A stretch of 64,000 bases of DNA from Phymatolithon calcareum. Its lineage: Eukaryota; Rhodophyta; Florideophyceae; Hapalidiales. Positions within the stretch are counted from its first letter, which is position 1, and each line of letters opens with the position of its first letter. The translations under genes were made by a program, and so were the position numbers. The notes under the pieces are model-generated. The model saw nothing but the letters and a program-made list of their open reading frames with translations. It searched no databases and was not told where the DNA came from. Location of the stretch: assembly GCA_977006965.1 (NCBI GenBank), contig OZ345385.1, forward strand, positions 682,001-746,000, in the 5' to 3' direction. Positions 43,680-55,173 of the stretch are shown in pieces.

Positions 43680-45290
43680 GAAAAGAGGAAGGCAAAAAAG
43701 CTGGATGCTATTGAGGTCAGGCCATAGACTCCAATCTATGGAAAGGAGGGGCGCGGAGTCCACGCAAGAGGCTCCAGATCCCGGCGATCCTTCATGTGGG
43801 GATATTTTCAAGCACCGCAAGCCCCAGCACGAGGCAGAAGACCCGGCAGAAGTCGTCCGCCGTCGAGAATCAAGCCGCGCGCGAAAATGCGAAGGAACAA
43901 AATGAGCGCCCACAAGCGACGCCGAAGGAGCATCATATCAAAGATTTAACGAAAAAAACGAATCAAGAAAAAACCTGCTCCGACGCAAACGAAGACCTGG
44001 AAGAATTGAGCGATGAAGAGGACGATAGCGAGATCTGCACGGATTCTATCTGCCTGGACGGCACCACAATCTCCCCGGTAACTCTGCGATGCCACCTGTG
44101 CACAGGAGGCCTTCATCACTTCTGTGGCAATCCCGACGAATTGGACCCAACACTGCGCGCATCATGAGGGGATTCTATAAGAAGACCCTTGGGATGGCCC
44201 TTCGATTTGTCGAAGAACAGGCACGAGAGCTGAGCAAATCGCTCGTCGAGACTGCCCAGCTCCGGAAAAATGCGAAGATCTGGAGGCAAAGCAAAATGCT
44301 ATGGAAACCAAACTTACATCCGCAACCGCGGCAGAGCAGGAAACTACCAGCCTCAAAACGCCAGTCAAGCTCCTCACTGCGAAAATCAAGAACCTCGAAA
44401 ATCACAGTGGCGAAGCAGGCCAACAAGGCCAGAACAAGTCCAGGCACCCCATCGGAAATGCGGAAGGTACAGCAGCCCAAACCTGGACAAGTGCCGCACC
44501 TGCGATAAGACAGGGCATTTCGGCCATTCAAGCAATCCTCAAGCCGGCCGCAAGTGCACAGCGTCATACGGCGGTAACTGAGACCGAAACTGGTTTTGAT
44601 CGACATTTCCAAGCCTCGGTAAATCGAAATGTGCGCCGCCTGAACCAAAACTTGCAACGGAGTCACCCCAAGACTGCCGCACTTCATTTTGGCAACTTCG
44701 CTAGAGGACCCATCGGAGACTTACGTCGGCTCTTGAACGAAGCCTTAGGACGCGGAGTAATATGGAGTATGGACTTCATTGGGAACTCTGTGCTGGAGAC
44801 TGTTACCGGAGAAGGGAGCGAAGAGTCTATCATAGAGTTCCTTACAAGCAAAAAGTTCATATATCTCGAGAACTTCACCAAGGAGCCGGAACCAAATGAA
44901 ATGAACAATAATCAGCTTGCGAAATGGATCCGCAGTCTGGAAGGATGCGGCAAGAGAATGGAGAGGCTACTTGACATCACAATGCACCCGGGCGCACGAG
45001 AATATTACAAGGAGACATAAGATGATGCTTGTTCCATGTCGGAAGAAGCCCGGCATGCACTGGACAATATATCAGAGCCTGAAGCCGCAGGCCAAGCGAA
45101 CAAGGTAGGTGAACATCAAGCCGTACCAGAAATCGAAAATAGTGACTCTCGCGCTCCTGATATCAGTCTTCGAGTCTGACCAGCCACGTTAAAATACTCG
45201 ATGATATAGTAGATAAGTTAGAAATGTGCAGCCTTTCTCCAAGTTGGGACACATGGTACCTTCTCAATAAACCCATTTAATTACGAAATT
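43680..45290 (+). mobile_element. half-LINE: family A ORF1 followed directly by the A 3' tail
   Basis: The ORF1-like protein (43790-45175) is followed within about 20 bp by the family A 3' end (ACACATGGTACCTTCTCAATAAAC at about 45245-45268) and an AAATT-rich tail. The endonuclease and RT are absent. The ORF1 C-terminus (RMERLLDITMHPGAREYY) matches the ORF1 C-terminus that precedes the endonuclease in the large A copy (RMERLLGHTRHPGARKYY at 59900-59940). So this copy lacks ORF2 entirely, either by deletion or as a distinct non-autonomous lineage. Confidence 0.75.
43790..45175 (+). pseudogene. LINE A ORF1 with PHD-like zinc finger, coiled coil and nucleic-acid-binding-like C-domain (frameshifted)
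   Basis: Three frames carry one protein. Frame 1 (to about 44160) has an acidic stretch (EDLEELSDEEDDSE) and a cysteine cluster: C-x4-C, CHLC and HHFC, which looks like the first half of a PHD or related finger. Frame 2 (44162-44300) and frame 3 (44301-45020) hold helical charged sequence (VEEQARELSKSLVE; LLTAKIKNLEN), probably a coiled coil. A globular part follows with LHFGNFARGPIGDLRRLL and FLTSKKFIYLENFTKEPEP, in the position of the RNA-binding domain of LINE ORF1 proteins. Two frameshifts break it. Confidence 0.65.
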
Positions 45291-46668
45291 AAATTAAATT
45301 ACACTGGAGGCGCCTGAATTGTCTGAATGGGGAAAAGGATTACGAAATTATAGATAAATTAGCGATCGAGAAGATCATAAATTTTGGAATCTCAATATCG
45401 CCAATTTGGTAGTTAAGTGACAGCCCAAGTAAGGTTCTGACATGCGATCTATCTATGATGCCTTTTTGCAATCTACAGGATTACAGGTGCTGTACTGTAG
45501 AAGGTAATCGACCGATTGCATTATAAGTAATCCTAACACGGCACTCTCAGGGTAGCAGCGTGACGTGCACCGTCAGGCGGTGACCAAGGGGAATTAATCC
45601 ACGGCATTTTACCTTGAGTGCTATGAATGCAGTACGTACCGTGGTACGTGAGCGGTGCGGAGACGTCAAGTAACGGACTAGGAGAGTCTTCATGGACAGT
45701 ACGTTCAAGGAGTTTCCGCGCTTAACGTTGAATATAAAAACATCTTTATATTGGCTCTATTCTTGTGCTGAACGTCAAGAAGGGTATTTATCATTGCTAT
45801 ATACGAGTGCATAGTCCACGACCGCGAACCAAATACTGCTTGGCACTTCAAAAAGCAAATTCCGCTCGTTGCGTGAGTACACTATGGTGATTGTCTTCAG
45901 GTGAGAAATATGTTGAGAGAGACGGGAATAGGGAATAAATCTTGGTGAATCGACCCGTAGCAGTACTACAATGATTTCACGGACGCAGAAAAATTGATTG
46001 TGCAACAAGGAAAGTACAGAAGAAGAATAATGCATTAGATCGGAGCATACATCGACAGAGTATAATGAAAATTTGGGGAGAACATGTCCGAATTGGATAG
46101 AACTTACTTGACCACGGAAACCATTCCGCACAATTGCATGACAGCTGTAGTATTCCAGCAGAAAGGTGTTCTATACTCGTGGTTCAGAGGCAGAAGTGCG
46201 AGCAAGGCTCATCAATGAGGATGAAGGTTTGTCAGTGCCAGTTGCAGTAGCCGATAGTGAGTAAGCGGTGAGACCTGCGGTCGGAGACATTTTGGGAAAT
46301 GCGGATCGGCTTTAATAGGGGGAGTTTCCGTCGAGCTCTACCACGGCACGACGATGGTGTCGCATGAAAAGGGTTGAACAGGACAGTGTTCTATGATACA
46401 GTAGTTCTAACAGTAAAAATATTTCGCGAATAATGTGTAGAGTGCAGTTTTTTGAAAGTCTCTTGCTATCACCCTGACGGGCCATGGGAGAGCTCGTTCA
46501 GAAACTTTAGGCTGTTTAAAAAATAAGGAGAAAAGAGCGATATGTAGGATGCTCAATCTGTGGTAGCGCTTCTTCAAACACAGATCCACATGTGAATGCT
46601 ACCGCATTCTCCTGGTTCTGCTGGAACGTACTGCACGATATAGACGAAATCAGATTTTAAGGCATTGT
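45291..46668. other. no recognised gene
   Basis: Low-complexity AT-rich stretches and short ORFs. The minus-strand ORF at 45775-46131 shows no domain. Nothing supports a gene or repeat. Confidence 0.4.
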
Positions 46669-47816
46669 ATGGCTCCCTGCAGCTGTTTCAAAATCAGAAT
46701 TTTTCTCTGCATTTACAATGAGCCTTACTCGGGAAACCGCTTGAGTGCTTTGAAACTGTCCGGTGAAAGCAGGGGAATTCTGTGCGCTTGCCGAATAGCA
46801 CACGGGGATACATCGGATCTACGGGCTATCCTACTGTACGTAACCTTGCCAATGGTGGGTCATGTGTCTCGTTTGGGAGAGCTTGTTCTGGAAAAGACAC
46901 ACCAAGCTCTCAAACGTGCAATAAAATTGTCGAACAATAAGGACGCACATCTGCAGGCAATGAAAAGTGCGGCCATAATTGACTGGCAGGGAAGACTGTC
47001 CATGTCGATATCATCTGGATTGGAGGAGACAAAGATCATGTACGCTTATGCTTTCGAATGTTAGCCGGGTTGGAGGCTGTCATGTCACAAACGTTCGTTA
47101 GTACTCATGTGCAAAGCCAAGTTCAGCACGCACTCGGCTCTAATTATTGTCTGCGCCGCCAGCTGTCTGTTCAGGGCAAGTCAGTTATCAGCACAAGGAT
47201 GAAATCATCACCTATTACTGCCTGGTCACTTCTCTCCCCATGCGCATCATCGACTACCACATTACTTGAAGATCAAACAGTACTATATTCGTCACTATCT
47301 TACATATTTGCCGAAATTTCAACCGACACTACTATGACTCTTAGTGATGCCGTCACATCGTCTGCGAAATATGGGCGAGCCAAGGTAATTCACAGGAAGG
47401 GTACTGTAGTTGCTGTACTCACATGCTACCCGAAAAACCCAGAACGGAACTTTCCATTTGTTGTCCAACCATCAAGCGCAGAAGCTATGAGTCCCGAAAC
47501 GCGTCTAACTTCCCCTTCGTTTTGGATGTTTGCGGGGTTCGTCTCCCTCAAGCGCCCGAACACATCTGCACTTATTTATGCAATACTTAGACCATGCCTA
47601 CGATTGCCATCACAAGGGCTTTGCAATATGCGAACACGTTATCAGGTGCAAATTAGGGAGAGACTTTCCTTAGCATCTCTTGGAGCGGACGTGCGCGAAG
47701 TTCCTACTCTTCACGACTGCTCTACTACAAATTGTGTCGTTACGTCACAAACTAGCTCGACTGATATTGACAAATGTCAATCCCTAATGGAGGGATCTTT
47801 TTTTTGCGTTAAATAG
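46669..47816 (+). pseudogene. unknown reading frames overlapping by 7 bp
   Basis: Two frames, 46669-47064 (131 codons) and 47058-47816 (252 codons), overlap by 7 bp, the second shifted by one base. The first has a block that looks conserved (HVSRLGELVLEKTHQALKRAI, SNNKDAHLQAM, DWQGRLS). The second starts MLAGLEAVMSQTF and is Ser/Thr-rich. Together they read as one protein broken by a frameshift, or as a programmed shift. I do not recognise the family. A transposon-encoded accessory protein is possible but unproven. Confidence 0.35.
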
Positions 47817-48555
47817 TTGGAATGGATATCCACCAAGATGTGGTTAGGCAGCAATATACTTGGATTCCCCCCTATAAAACTGCACTCTGAAATCGGCGAT
47901 TCGGTTTGATTTGATTTAATGGAGAGAGAATTTATAGACATAACAATATCTGAGAACTTGGAGAGTGGAGTTATTGGGCCAAGGGGTTTTCGTTTCCGAT
48001 TCTCCTAAGTGCGATTGCCAAATATTCAATCTCACGATCATCAAATCTTCCAGAAAAGGTGGTAATATCAAATATTTCTTGTCCTGTCTGCATGTGATTA
48101 GATCCTGTGGGAATTATACATTTTTTATTTCTCTTCTCTGCTCGTGCACTAATCATGAGATCGCAAATTAAGCGATTATAAGATTTCCGAAATGCAATCC
48201 TGAGCGAATATTGCATTATGCAGATCATAAAGTCGCCTTTTTCATAATCCTACACTCGAATTGCTCCTCCAGTGTAACTAATATCCCAAATATCCCCAAC
48301 GGAAGATTTAAGGGGCACGGCGCGCTTGTCACTGGTTCGGTTTCCTCGGCCAATCTCTTTTTCTTCTCAGTTGTCAGGAGCTCCTGAGCTCTGTCTGCCT
48401 GCTCCTTGTACCACCGTCGCCCTCCAGCATCGATCATCGGAAGTCTTGAGCATCGCGATGCACAGTGTAGCACTGCTTGTATGTTCCGGTTTCTCCTTTC
48501 AAACTGATTCATAATCTTTCCTTTCTTCATAGAGTCTCCAAACATCTCGAAGTTT
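47817..48555. other. unrecognised region
   Basis: Holds a minus-strand ORF at 48225-48593 (Lys/Glu-rich, KEQADRAQELLTTEKKKRLAEE) with no known domain. Nothing else. Confidence 0.3.
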
Positions 48556-48599
48556 TTGAGGTGTTCCATTCCTACAGCTTTCAGCTCCATCAATTTGTC

Positions 48600-48875
48600 G
48601 CCTATACAGGAGCTGTGCGTAAGGACATATCCAGGAAGAGCTAAAGATGCATTGGATACAAAAATTAATGGTGAGTGTCTAAAGATGTGCGAAGCCTTGC
48701 GAAATGCCCTCCAAAAGGCGGAAAAGGGAGCAGCATCAAAGAAAGATCGTAAAACAGAAATAATAGAGGTATGGGCAAATTAAGAACAAGGAAGAGCAGT
48801 CAAGATCGCTATTGAGTCCCTGCCCTGTTACTCTCAATGAGACCTTGAGAGTTTTTTAAAATAAAATTAGCAAAT
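48600..48875 (+). mobile_element. LINE family B 3' fragment
   Basis: Encodes a B-like segment (LRNALQKAEKGAASKKDRKTEI, VWAN, a stop, then GRAVKI) and the B tail CTTGAGAGTTTTTTAAAATAAA at about 48842-48864. Coding jumps to the tail without the usual LRCLR...EIRIKE block, so it has an internal deletion. Confidence 0.7.
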
Positions 48876-48943
48876 ATCTATATTGAGTCGTAATTAAGTG
48901 GATTTATTGAGAAGGTACCATGTGTCCCAGCTTGAGGAAAGTC

Positions 48944-49411
48944 CGGCGATCATCAGACTCTCGAAAACACGGCACGGCCAATTAGCGATAAAGCGGGCAT
49001 TCGGTCGGTTCCCCCCAATGAGCACATCATTTCTCACAGACAAGTTCGGTGATACTGTACCAACCCTCATGAGAAACCTGGAAGAATACCTCGGAAGATA
49101 TCAACTGACCGAAGAGGAGATTAATATCACTGAAAAAGCTCTAGACAATCTACTCTTCTTCACTATCGTCTTTTACGACGACATGGAATAGACAAGGCGT
49201 CATTTGAAGAAACCTAATCAATGGACCCCAAGATTTTCCCTCCACCCTTTTTACGGGAGAGGGTTTTTGCAGCTAGGGCTACGACTTTAACCAGGGTTCC
49301 AACTACTTGAATAGATGATCGAAGCTACAACGTAGCTGCTGAAACGCATCTCCCTTACAGTCTCATGAGTGTTACTGAGGGCGTTTAATAAATTCAAAAT
49401 TCAAAAAAGAA
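48944..49411 (+). mobile_element. LINE family G copy, 468 bp, with 15-bp TSD
   Basis: Encodes a C-terminal domain (HGQLAIKRAFGRFPPMSTSFL, then EKALDNLLFF) and ends GGGCGTTTAATAAATTCAAAATTC plus A-rich sequence. The TSD AGCTTGAGGAAAGTC is at 48929-48943 and 49412-49426, inside the tail of the large family A element. Confidence 0.93.
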
Positions 49412-49426
49412 AGCTTGAGGAAAGTC

Positions 49427-50090
49427 GGCACATTTCTAGGCATATCATCTACAACATTCGAAATTTTCAGCTCCCTTATTAAGATTTGTACAGTATCGCG
49501 TCTATGGCTCGAGCCACGGCATTCTCCTCTGAATGGGTCCATGTCGCCTTTCTCAGGATGCTATTGAGTGTTCAAACTGCCCATGCTCCTTGACTGCCCA
49601 TTTCTTCAATCAGTTTTGGCAGACTCCTCGGAAAATGTCCTATAATCAATCTTGTGCAAAGAATTCTGTGCCTGCTTTCACTCATCCTCATGGCTTGGTG
49701 CGGAAGACCGTTCTTGGGGAACGTAATTTTCTTGACCCGGCGTTTTTCTTGCTGTTCCCAGACTCGCTGGAGGGCGGGTCTGTCTTCGATATTCGTTGCC
49801 ATGTTCGATTCTCGAATGCTGTCCAGCGTTTCGAGTTCTAGCCATGTCCCCCCGTCTTCTGCCTCTTCCACTACCTTGGTCAGTCTTTGTCTTAGCTTCG
49901 AGTGTAGGTGTGGCCGGCGGAATTCCTATGGCTCTATTTGAAATAATTTCATTAGTCTTCTCCAGTGCAGTCCTGCCCACTCACCAAACAGTATCATTGC
50001 AATGTACTTTTGTATTTTCACTGATGCTCTCGATACTTGGATTGTGTCGGGTGTTATGTGCGCGGCGTACTCATACAATGGCCTGATGAA
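49427..50090 (-). pseudogene. LINE A post-RT region (3' portion of the split copy)
   Basis: The minus strand reads RPLYEYAAHITPDTIQVSRAS, ILFGEWAGLHWRRLMKLFQIEP, a stop, then KITFPKNGLPHQAMRMSESRH, GHFPRSLPKLIEEMGSQGAW, a stop, and an ARAIDAIL end. It continues directly from the sequence at 55893-56100 once the LTR element is removed (KSIRLFKEFI then RPLYEYA). A few stops show decay. Confidence 0.85.
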
Positions 50091-50521
50091 TCTAGTGGAA
50101 TGAACCCCGGAGTCCTGGACTGTGAACAGGACGGGCTGCGCGGTAGAACTCAGTGTGGCAGAGCGAGCGCGTGTAGCCCCGGATAACGGATCTGGAACAA
50201 ACAAACAAACAAACAATCAATCAATCAAAGAAACAAACAAAAGAAGAGAGAAGAGAAGTAGAACATATAGAAAGAGGGGAGTGAAAGGGATGCGCGATAC
50301 GCGCGTAGATGAGATGGGCGAAGCAAACCCGAAGCCGTGGTATCTTGGAACCCCCAGCTATGCGTAGGGAGTCAAGAGTTGAAGCCAAATATGCTTGTCC
50401 CCTTAACTGTCGACGGCCGCCCCCATGCTATTTGTAGGGCGGCTGGAACCCAGATATGACAGGTGTCCAAGAATATCGCAAGCTACCACACCGATTATAA
50501 CGTGGACCCCGCTCCACTACA
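50091..50521 (-). repeat. 3' LTR (431 bp)
   Basis: Downstream LTR in the element's orientation. It ends TAGTGGA with TC in place of the expected TG at its outer left end on the plus strand (TCTAGTGGA), a point change in the terminal dinucleotide. Shares nearly all sequence with 55174-55887 outside the expansions there. Contains a short CAAA run at 50196-50212. Confidence 0.9.
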
Positions 50522-50538
50522 CGGCCCCCTCCCCAAAA
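50522..50538 (-). promoter_or_regulatory. polypurine tract next to the 3' LTR
   Basis: On the minus strand TTTTGGGGAGGGGGCCG lies directly before the LTR start TGTAGTGGA. It is the expected primer for plus-strand DNA synthesis. Confidence 0.75.
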
Positions 50539-51650
50539 TCGCGGCGACCTGCAAGACACCGACGCCACACTTGCAGTTGTACAACATCCTTTGTTTCCCA
50601 AAACGCATCTGCGCACCTTAAGCGTCCGACTGATATCGTGTACCGCGCTGCGGTAGGTTTCCACAATTTTTGCTGCCGAAATGGGGCGTACATGGCGAGT
50701 AGTCGTGTGCTAGCGGCAGGCGATCTCTTTTGCGACCTCGCATGTGTCCCCGGCCGGCTGATCGGCAATGGACGTGTACCTGGCTTTGGGCAATGCCGCA
50801 GTGCGGTCGCTATGGTAGCAGGAAACCGGATGGCATCGCGAGGGCGTGACGAAATATTGCCCGAAGGTGCTGGCAGCGAAAACGGGCGGCGAAATACTCG
50901 TATGGGTTGTGAGAACGGAGGCATGGCACGTGCGCGTATGCCACGCGGTTGTCGTGTCTGGCCACATCTGGGAGTGGACGTGGCCGTTGCGCATGAGCCT
51001 CAACGGTGCCGCGTGTGTCTTAGAATTCATGAGAGTAAAAGGAAAGGTTCCCGATATCCCATTCTGTATAGCCTCTATGAAATCCCAAATTGCCATAACC
51101 TGCATTCTTCCTTCAGAAACGTTTTGGCATTTCTCCCTTCCTGGGTGGCACCAGCCTGTGTACCGCCATGCTGATCTGCAGAGCGTACCACATTATGAAC
51201 CCATCGGCATCCTTATGGGATATGATAGACCCCTGGATGCCCTATCCGTGTCGCTCCCCATCCCAATGGGAACATTTCATGGCTCGTTTCCAAGTCCGTG
51301 ACTTCTCTCGTAGACATGAAAAGACCGAACGCCAGCTCCTCAAGACCAACGGCTGGTTCGACGTGTGCGCGGAGGGTCGACGAAGGGGTGATCGGGGCCT
51401 GGGCGTGTGGCGGAACCCGGAGATAGGTCCGTAGCAGCCAATGCACCCAAGTTCGTCGCGGGATTGATTCGGGTGGTGCACGTGGAATCGGCATAGCTCC
51501 GACAGATTTTGATCGCGATATGACGTCTGTTTCTGATGAGGCGGGCGGTACAGGAGGGATCTGACCGTCGAGTTCCCGCTCGGCAAGTGACTTGAAAGCA
51601 GCTCTGGTATGCACCCGCGGTGGGTTTTCCTCATCGACGTCGTCCGTGGC
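50539..51650 (-). other. non-coding 3' region of the LTR element
   Basis: Lies between the integrase C-terminal end and the purine tract. Several ORFs of about 130-160 codons exist on both strands (minus 51213-51614 and 50710-51105), without recognised domains. Probably untranslated or an unassigned C-terminal extension. Confidence 0.4.
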
Positions 51651-52035
51651 GTCCTAATGGTCCGCAGAAGAAGCCACAGCGGCCTGTCGCGATATTGAGA
51701 CTGCCCGAAGCGGGGCATCTGAACTGCCACTACCAGATTCGGCCAGGTCTTCTGAGCCCGAGGCTACAGGACGACGCACAAGTGGAGCGACCGCGATGCG
51801 GTCTAACGAGACGACTTCAACGAATCGATCACGAATGATCTCGACGGCGCAGGTCATTACCTTCAATACCTCATACGAGCCCTCCGCTCGCGATTGGAGT
51901 TTGTGCCTACGTTTGATGCAGACGTTGTCATCGTTCTTTGGAAGCTCACGGCTGACAAAAACATGCTCACCGACTTTCAGTCCGCAGAGAGCTGGCAGCC
52001 CTGGATCGCGTCTGTTCCCATCTTTCGCACAATAA
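51651..52035 (-). pseudogene. integrase C-terminal (GPY/F-like) end
   Basis: The minus strand reads LKVGEHVFVSRELPK, HKLQSRAEGSYEVLKV, VEIIRDRFVEVVSLDRIAVAP. This has the form of the SH3-like C-terminal end of Ty3/gypsy integrases (VGDxVxV, then KLxxRxxGPYxVL and VSxDRxxPAP). It sits immediately after the protease frame, so everything between protease and this end was deleted. Confidence 0.75.
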
Positions 52036-52240
52036 GAAATGATCAGCGGGAAGATTGTGTACCGACAACGACGGTTAGGTTCATGACTCCAAGCGTCTCA
52101 AGAGGGCGGTTTGATGCGCTCGAAAGTCGTGCGATTTCTTGGCTATTGTCAATCCGTGCGAGATCTTCCGCCTGCAGCAAGCTTGTATTGATTAGGTTTT
52201 GACCGGCACCGGTGTCTCGAATAGTCATCACCGGGCTCGT
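52036..52240 (-). pseudogene. retropepsin-like protease remnant
   Basis: The minus strand encodes IRDTGAGQNLI with the D-T-G active-site triad, then LGVMNLTVVVGTQSSR, a TGA, and FLIVRKMGTDAI, the usual second block (normally ending ILG-D). It continues into the integrase end in another frame. The aspartic protease would cleave Gag. One stop and the deletion disable it. Confidence 0.7.
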
Positions 52241-52503
52241 GTTGTCCTTCGTCGCCCCAATGCTTGCAAAAATTTTGTAATTGAAGGAAGAGAGATGGAA
52301 GACGGTGTTTAGACCAGACCGATACTCGGTGGAAGAAGTGGTCGACGGTAACCACTATGGTCGCCGTTTCTGATCCCCCCGGATCGGCACTTCTCCAAGC
52401 GGCTTGCGCCATTCTGATTTTAAACGTGGACGCTTGTCAGGTGGAATCGGCGTGCGAGGTTTCGGGGACCCAGTGCCGTAAATTATTTGCACTGTCCCCC
52501 AGC

Positions 52504-54903
52504 TCAGTTTTTCGCCGGGCGCTTCATGACCTGAGGTACTGGAATGGATGTGATTTGGGCCGTTTGCGAAGGCTTCGGTGCCTGCACGTCATCCAGACCG
52601 TCTGGTCCATGCGGGGTCTGGCGATGAAATTGACCACTCACTGCTTGCTCGTGTTGCCCTGGCCGCGGTGGCGTCTGGCCATAGCGTTGCAGCCAAATTT
52701 GTTGGTCCATGGTCAAGGCATTGTAATTTGCGTTGACCCAAGATACCCAATTTGGGTCCTGCGTACTGCGGGCGGAGTGGGGACAATTCGATTTTCGGTG
52801 TCCCCACAAGAAGCAAAGAAAGCAAATGTCGTCGGACCGGTCTCGAAATGCCACCCAACCAAGGGGGTCGTATGCTGATGGAGCGCTTCGGCGAGGGCTT
52901 GGAGTCCGAGGACGGCGTTGGTATTGGGCCGCTCGAGGTGCTGTATTGATTACCGGCCGAGGTAGGACGATGTAGCTGATGGGATCTAGCGCTGCAGGCG
53001 GCCATGGTACATACTGAGGGGGCAACACCGGAGGTACCGGTTGGACATGTGATGCGGGGGACCCATATCCTGAAGAGACCTCAGGAGTGTAAGAGGCCTC
53101 CGTTGCAGCTGAAATTGATGGCGTGCGCGTTGGGGGAGCGTGGCCGCGCTCGAGTAGAAGGGCATTTCCATACCCAGCAGGTGCACGTCTGCCTTCTTGG
53201 CGAGGGTCATATGCTTCGTCCACCAAGTGCACACCGGACCCCCTCCTCGGGTTTTCCTTTGTTGGGATACCCGGCAGTGCTCGATGCGCCTTGCCGACAT
53301 GAACAGCCACTTCGACAAACTCGGCAAAAGCGTTCTCTCCAGTGCAATGTGCACGCTGAGAACGTAACATGTTTCGCACATTAGGGCGAAGCCCTCGCAT
53401 GAACCGCGTGATGAGCTCTTTCTGGTTGTAAACTCCAGGGATTACGCGTGCTTTAGCCGCTATGCGGTCGGCAAACTTTAACTCGCCTTCTCCAGGCTCT
53501 TGAAAGATGCGATCGAGAGCGGTCATGGCATCCTCCAGATACTCATCCTTGGCGTACGTTCGCAAGAACCAGTTGACTGCCGCAGGCCAATTGTCGAATA
53601 CGCCAAGCTGGGCCACACCGTCTTCACGGTTCGCATTGAAAGCTTCTTTTGCGGTCTCGTCAAGAAAGTTAGGACAAATAAGGAGGCCTGCGCCTTCCAC
53701 GATGCCATTGGTGTCGCACTGTCGCTTGAAGACCGAAAGGAACTGGATGATTGCTCTCGGATTCTTGCCGTCGAAAACGAATTTCGACATTGACGAATCA
53801 AGGCGGCGGGTGTTAACACCGACGTTACGGGCCACGTCCTTACCCACCGATGGGTTTAAGTCATTGAACCGGTACCGCCTGTACTACAGGAGCTCTGCGA
53901 ACCTGTCATCACTAGGGACAATCTCTCGAACGCCTCTCTTCCTCTTCCCTTTCCAAGGGCTGCGGCGGCGTTCGATCTCTTCCAGATCCGAACTGGATCC
54001 GGCGGAGTCGAGGGCATCGGCCCTGTACCTCTCTCTGCGGCCCAGATCTCTTACACGTTGGTGCTTGGACGCCCGGCGACTCCGTCGGCCATGATTCGAG
54101 TCTGAACTCAGTTGGCTCCAGGAGGAAGTGCTCGAAACATCACCGTCCGACGGTGGACTGGCAGGGCCGTGTTCCTCTTTCGACCCCTTCCGTGATCTGG
54201 AAGCCGACTTTCTCCTCTCGCACAGCGGTGCTTTCAGACGGCCGGCGGCGTCCAGGAACGGTAGGGTTCCAGTCTCTTCAACAGGGAAACGTACTGAAGT
54301 GCTTCGACGGCTGATGAGACCGCGGATGGCGGTAATGTTGGCATCAAGACGAGAGGTTTGAGCATTTAGCTCCTGTCGCATCTTATGCATGATACTGGCG
54401 CGGACGCTGTCTTCCAGACCTCGTGTGAAACGTTGAACCTCGACCGCGATGAGATTGACGTACAGCAGATCCGGTTGTTCCGGCCATTGAAAGACAGAGG
54501 GGCCCCCAGAACCAGAACCAAATGGTTGAATCGTCCCACGTCTAGGACAATCCACGGGTACTGTGGGTGGTAAGGTGTACATCGAGTGGTCAGGCTTACA
54601 GGTCATCTCGGCCAGGCGCGTTGCAGGAATATGAATCCCGGGGGGATGTGTTGATGGTGTCTGCTGGCCATGTGAGGCATACGCCATGGTTAAGGGATCT
54701 GGGGCGTATGGCACCCTATGGGGTTGACCATTAGAAGCGATTGTGGGTCCTGTATTCGTTGGAGGGGCCTGATCAGGGTCCGAAATTGAGTCCGAAATGT
54801 GGCCTCGATCTTGGTTATCGACAGTGGGACCGCCAGACTCTGCGGCATGGTTCGAGGCTGAGGCCCGGTTACTCGCCCCTTGTGATCTATTTTCCGTGGC
54901 CAA
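52504..54903 (-). pseudogene. gag with a single in-frame TAG (about 800 codons)
   Basis: One frame runs from 54903 to the stop at 52504, interrupted only by TAG at 53884-53886. The 12 codons on its far side (53883-53848) are open and lead into the second part. The N-terminal part (339 aa) is Ser/Pro/Arg-rich and charged (SRSRKGSKEEHG, RRSRRASKHQRV). The second part is the capsid-like region: FDGKNPRAIIQFLSVFKRQC, NWFLRTYAKDEYLEDAMTAL, FADRIAAKARVIPG, ITRFMRGLRPNVRN. It then has a CX2CX4HX4C zinc knuckle (CFLCFLWGHRKSNC) near the C-terminus. Structural protein of the virus-like particle. The TAG may be a mutation or a read-through signal. Confidence 0.85.
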
Positions 54904-55159
54904 AGGACGGCGTGGTCCACCTACCGGCGTTATCTGGTCTGCTAGGGTCGGAGCCGAAGCGAGTGCAGCAATTGAACTAGCAGCACGCTAGGCCCGAGTT
55001 TGATATCCGCTCGTTATCGGTGGACGAGAAGATGTGGATGAGACCGTGCGGCGCGGTCTCGAAGATGGTTCTTTCGAAATAACCAATATATTTCAACTCC
55101 GTTTCCTTCCGGACAGAAGTCCAGCAACCGTTGAGAAATCCTGACAGTTGGGCCTTCTA

Positions 55160-55172
55160 GGTCGGGAGACCA
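55160..55172 (-). promoter_or_regulatory. primer-binding site
   Basis: On the minus strand TGGTCTCCCGACC starts one base after the 5' LTR. Read on the plus strand (GGTCGGGAGACCA) it looks like a tRNA 3' end with CCA, as a primer-binding site should. Confidence 0.75.
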
Positions 55173-55173
55173 C

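Noticed and set aside
50425-51174. 249-codon plus-strand ORF
   Set aside because: Runs through the LTR and non-coding 3' region of the LTR element against its orientation; no domain.
52357-52878. 173-codon plus-strand ORF
   Set aside because: Antisense to the gag zinc-knuckle region and downstream of it.
53507-54094. 195-codon plus-strand ORF
   Set aside because: Antisense to gag and its in-frame TAG region.
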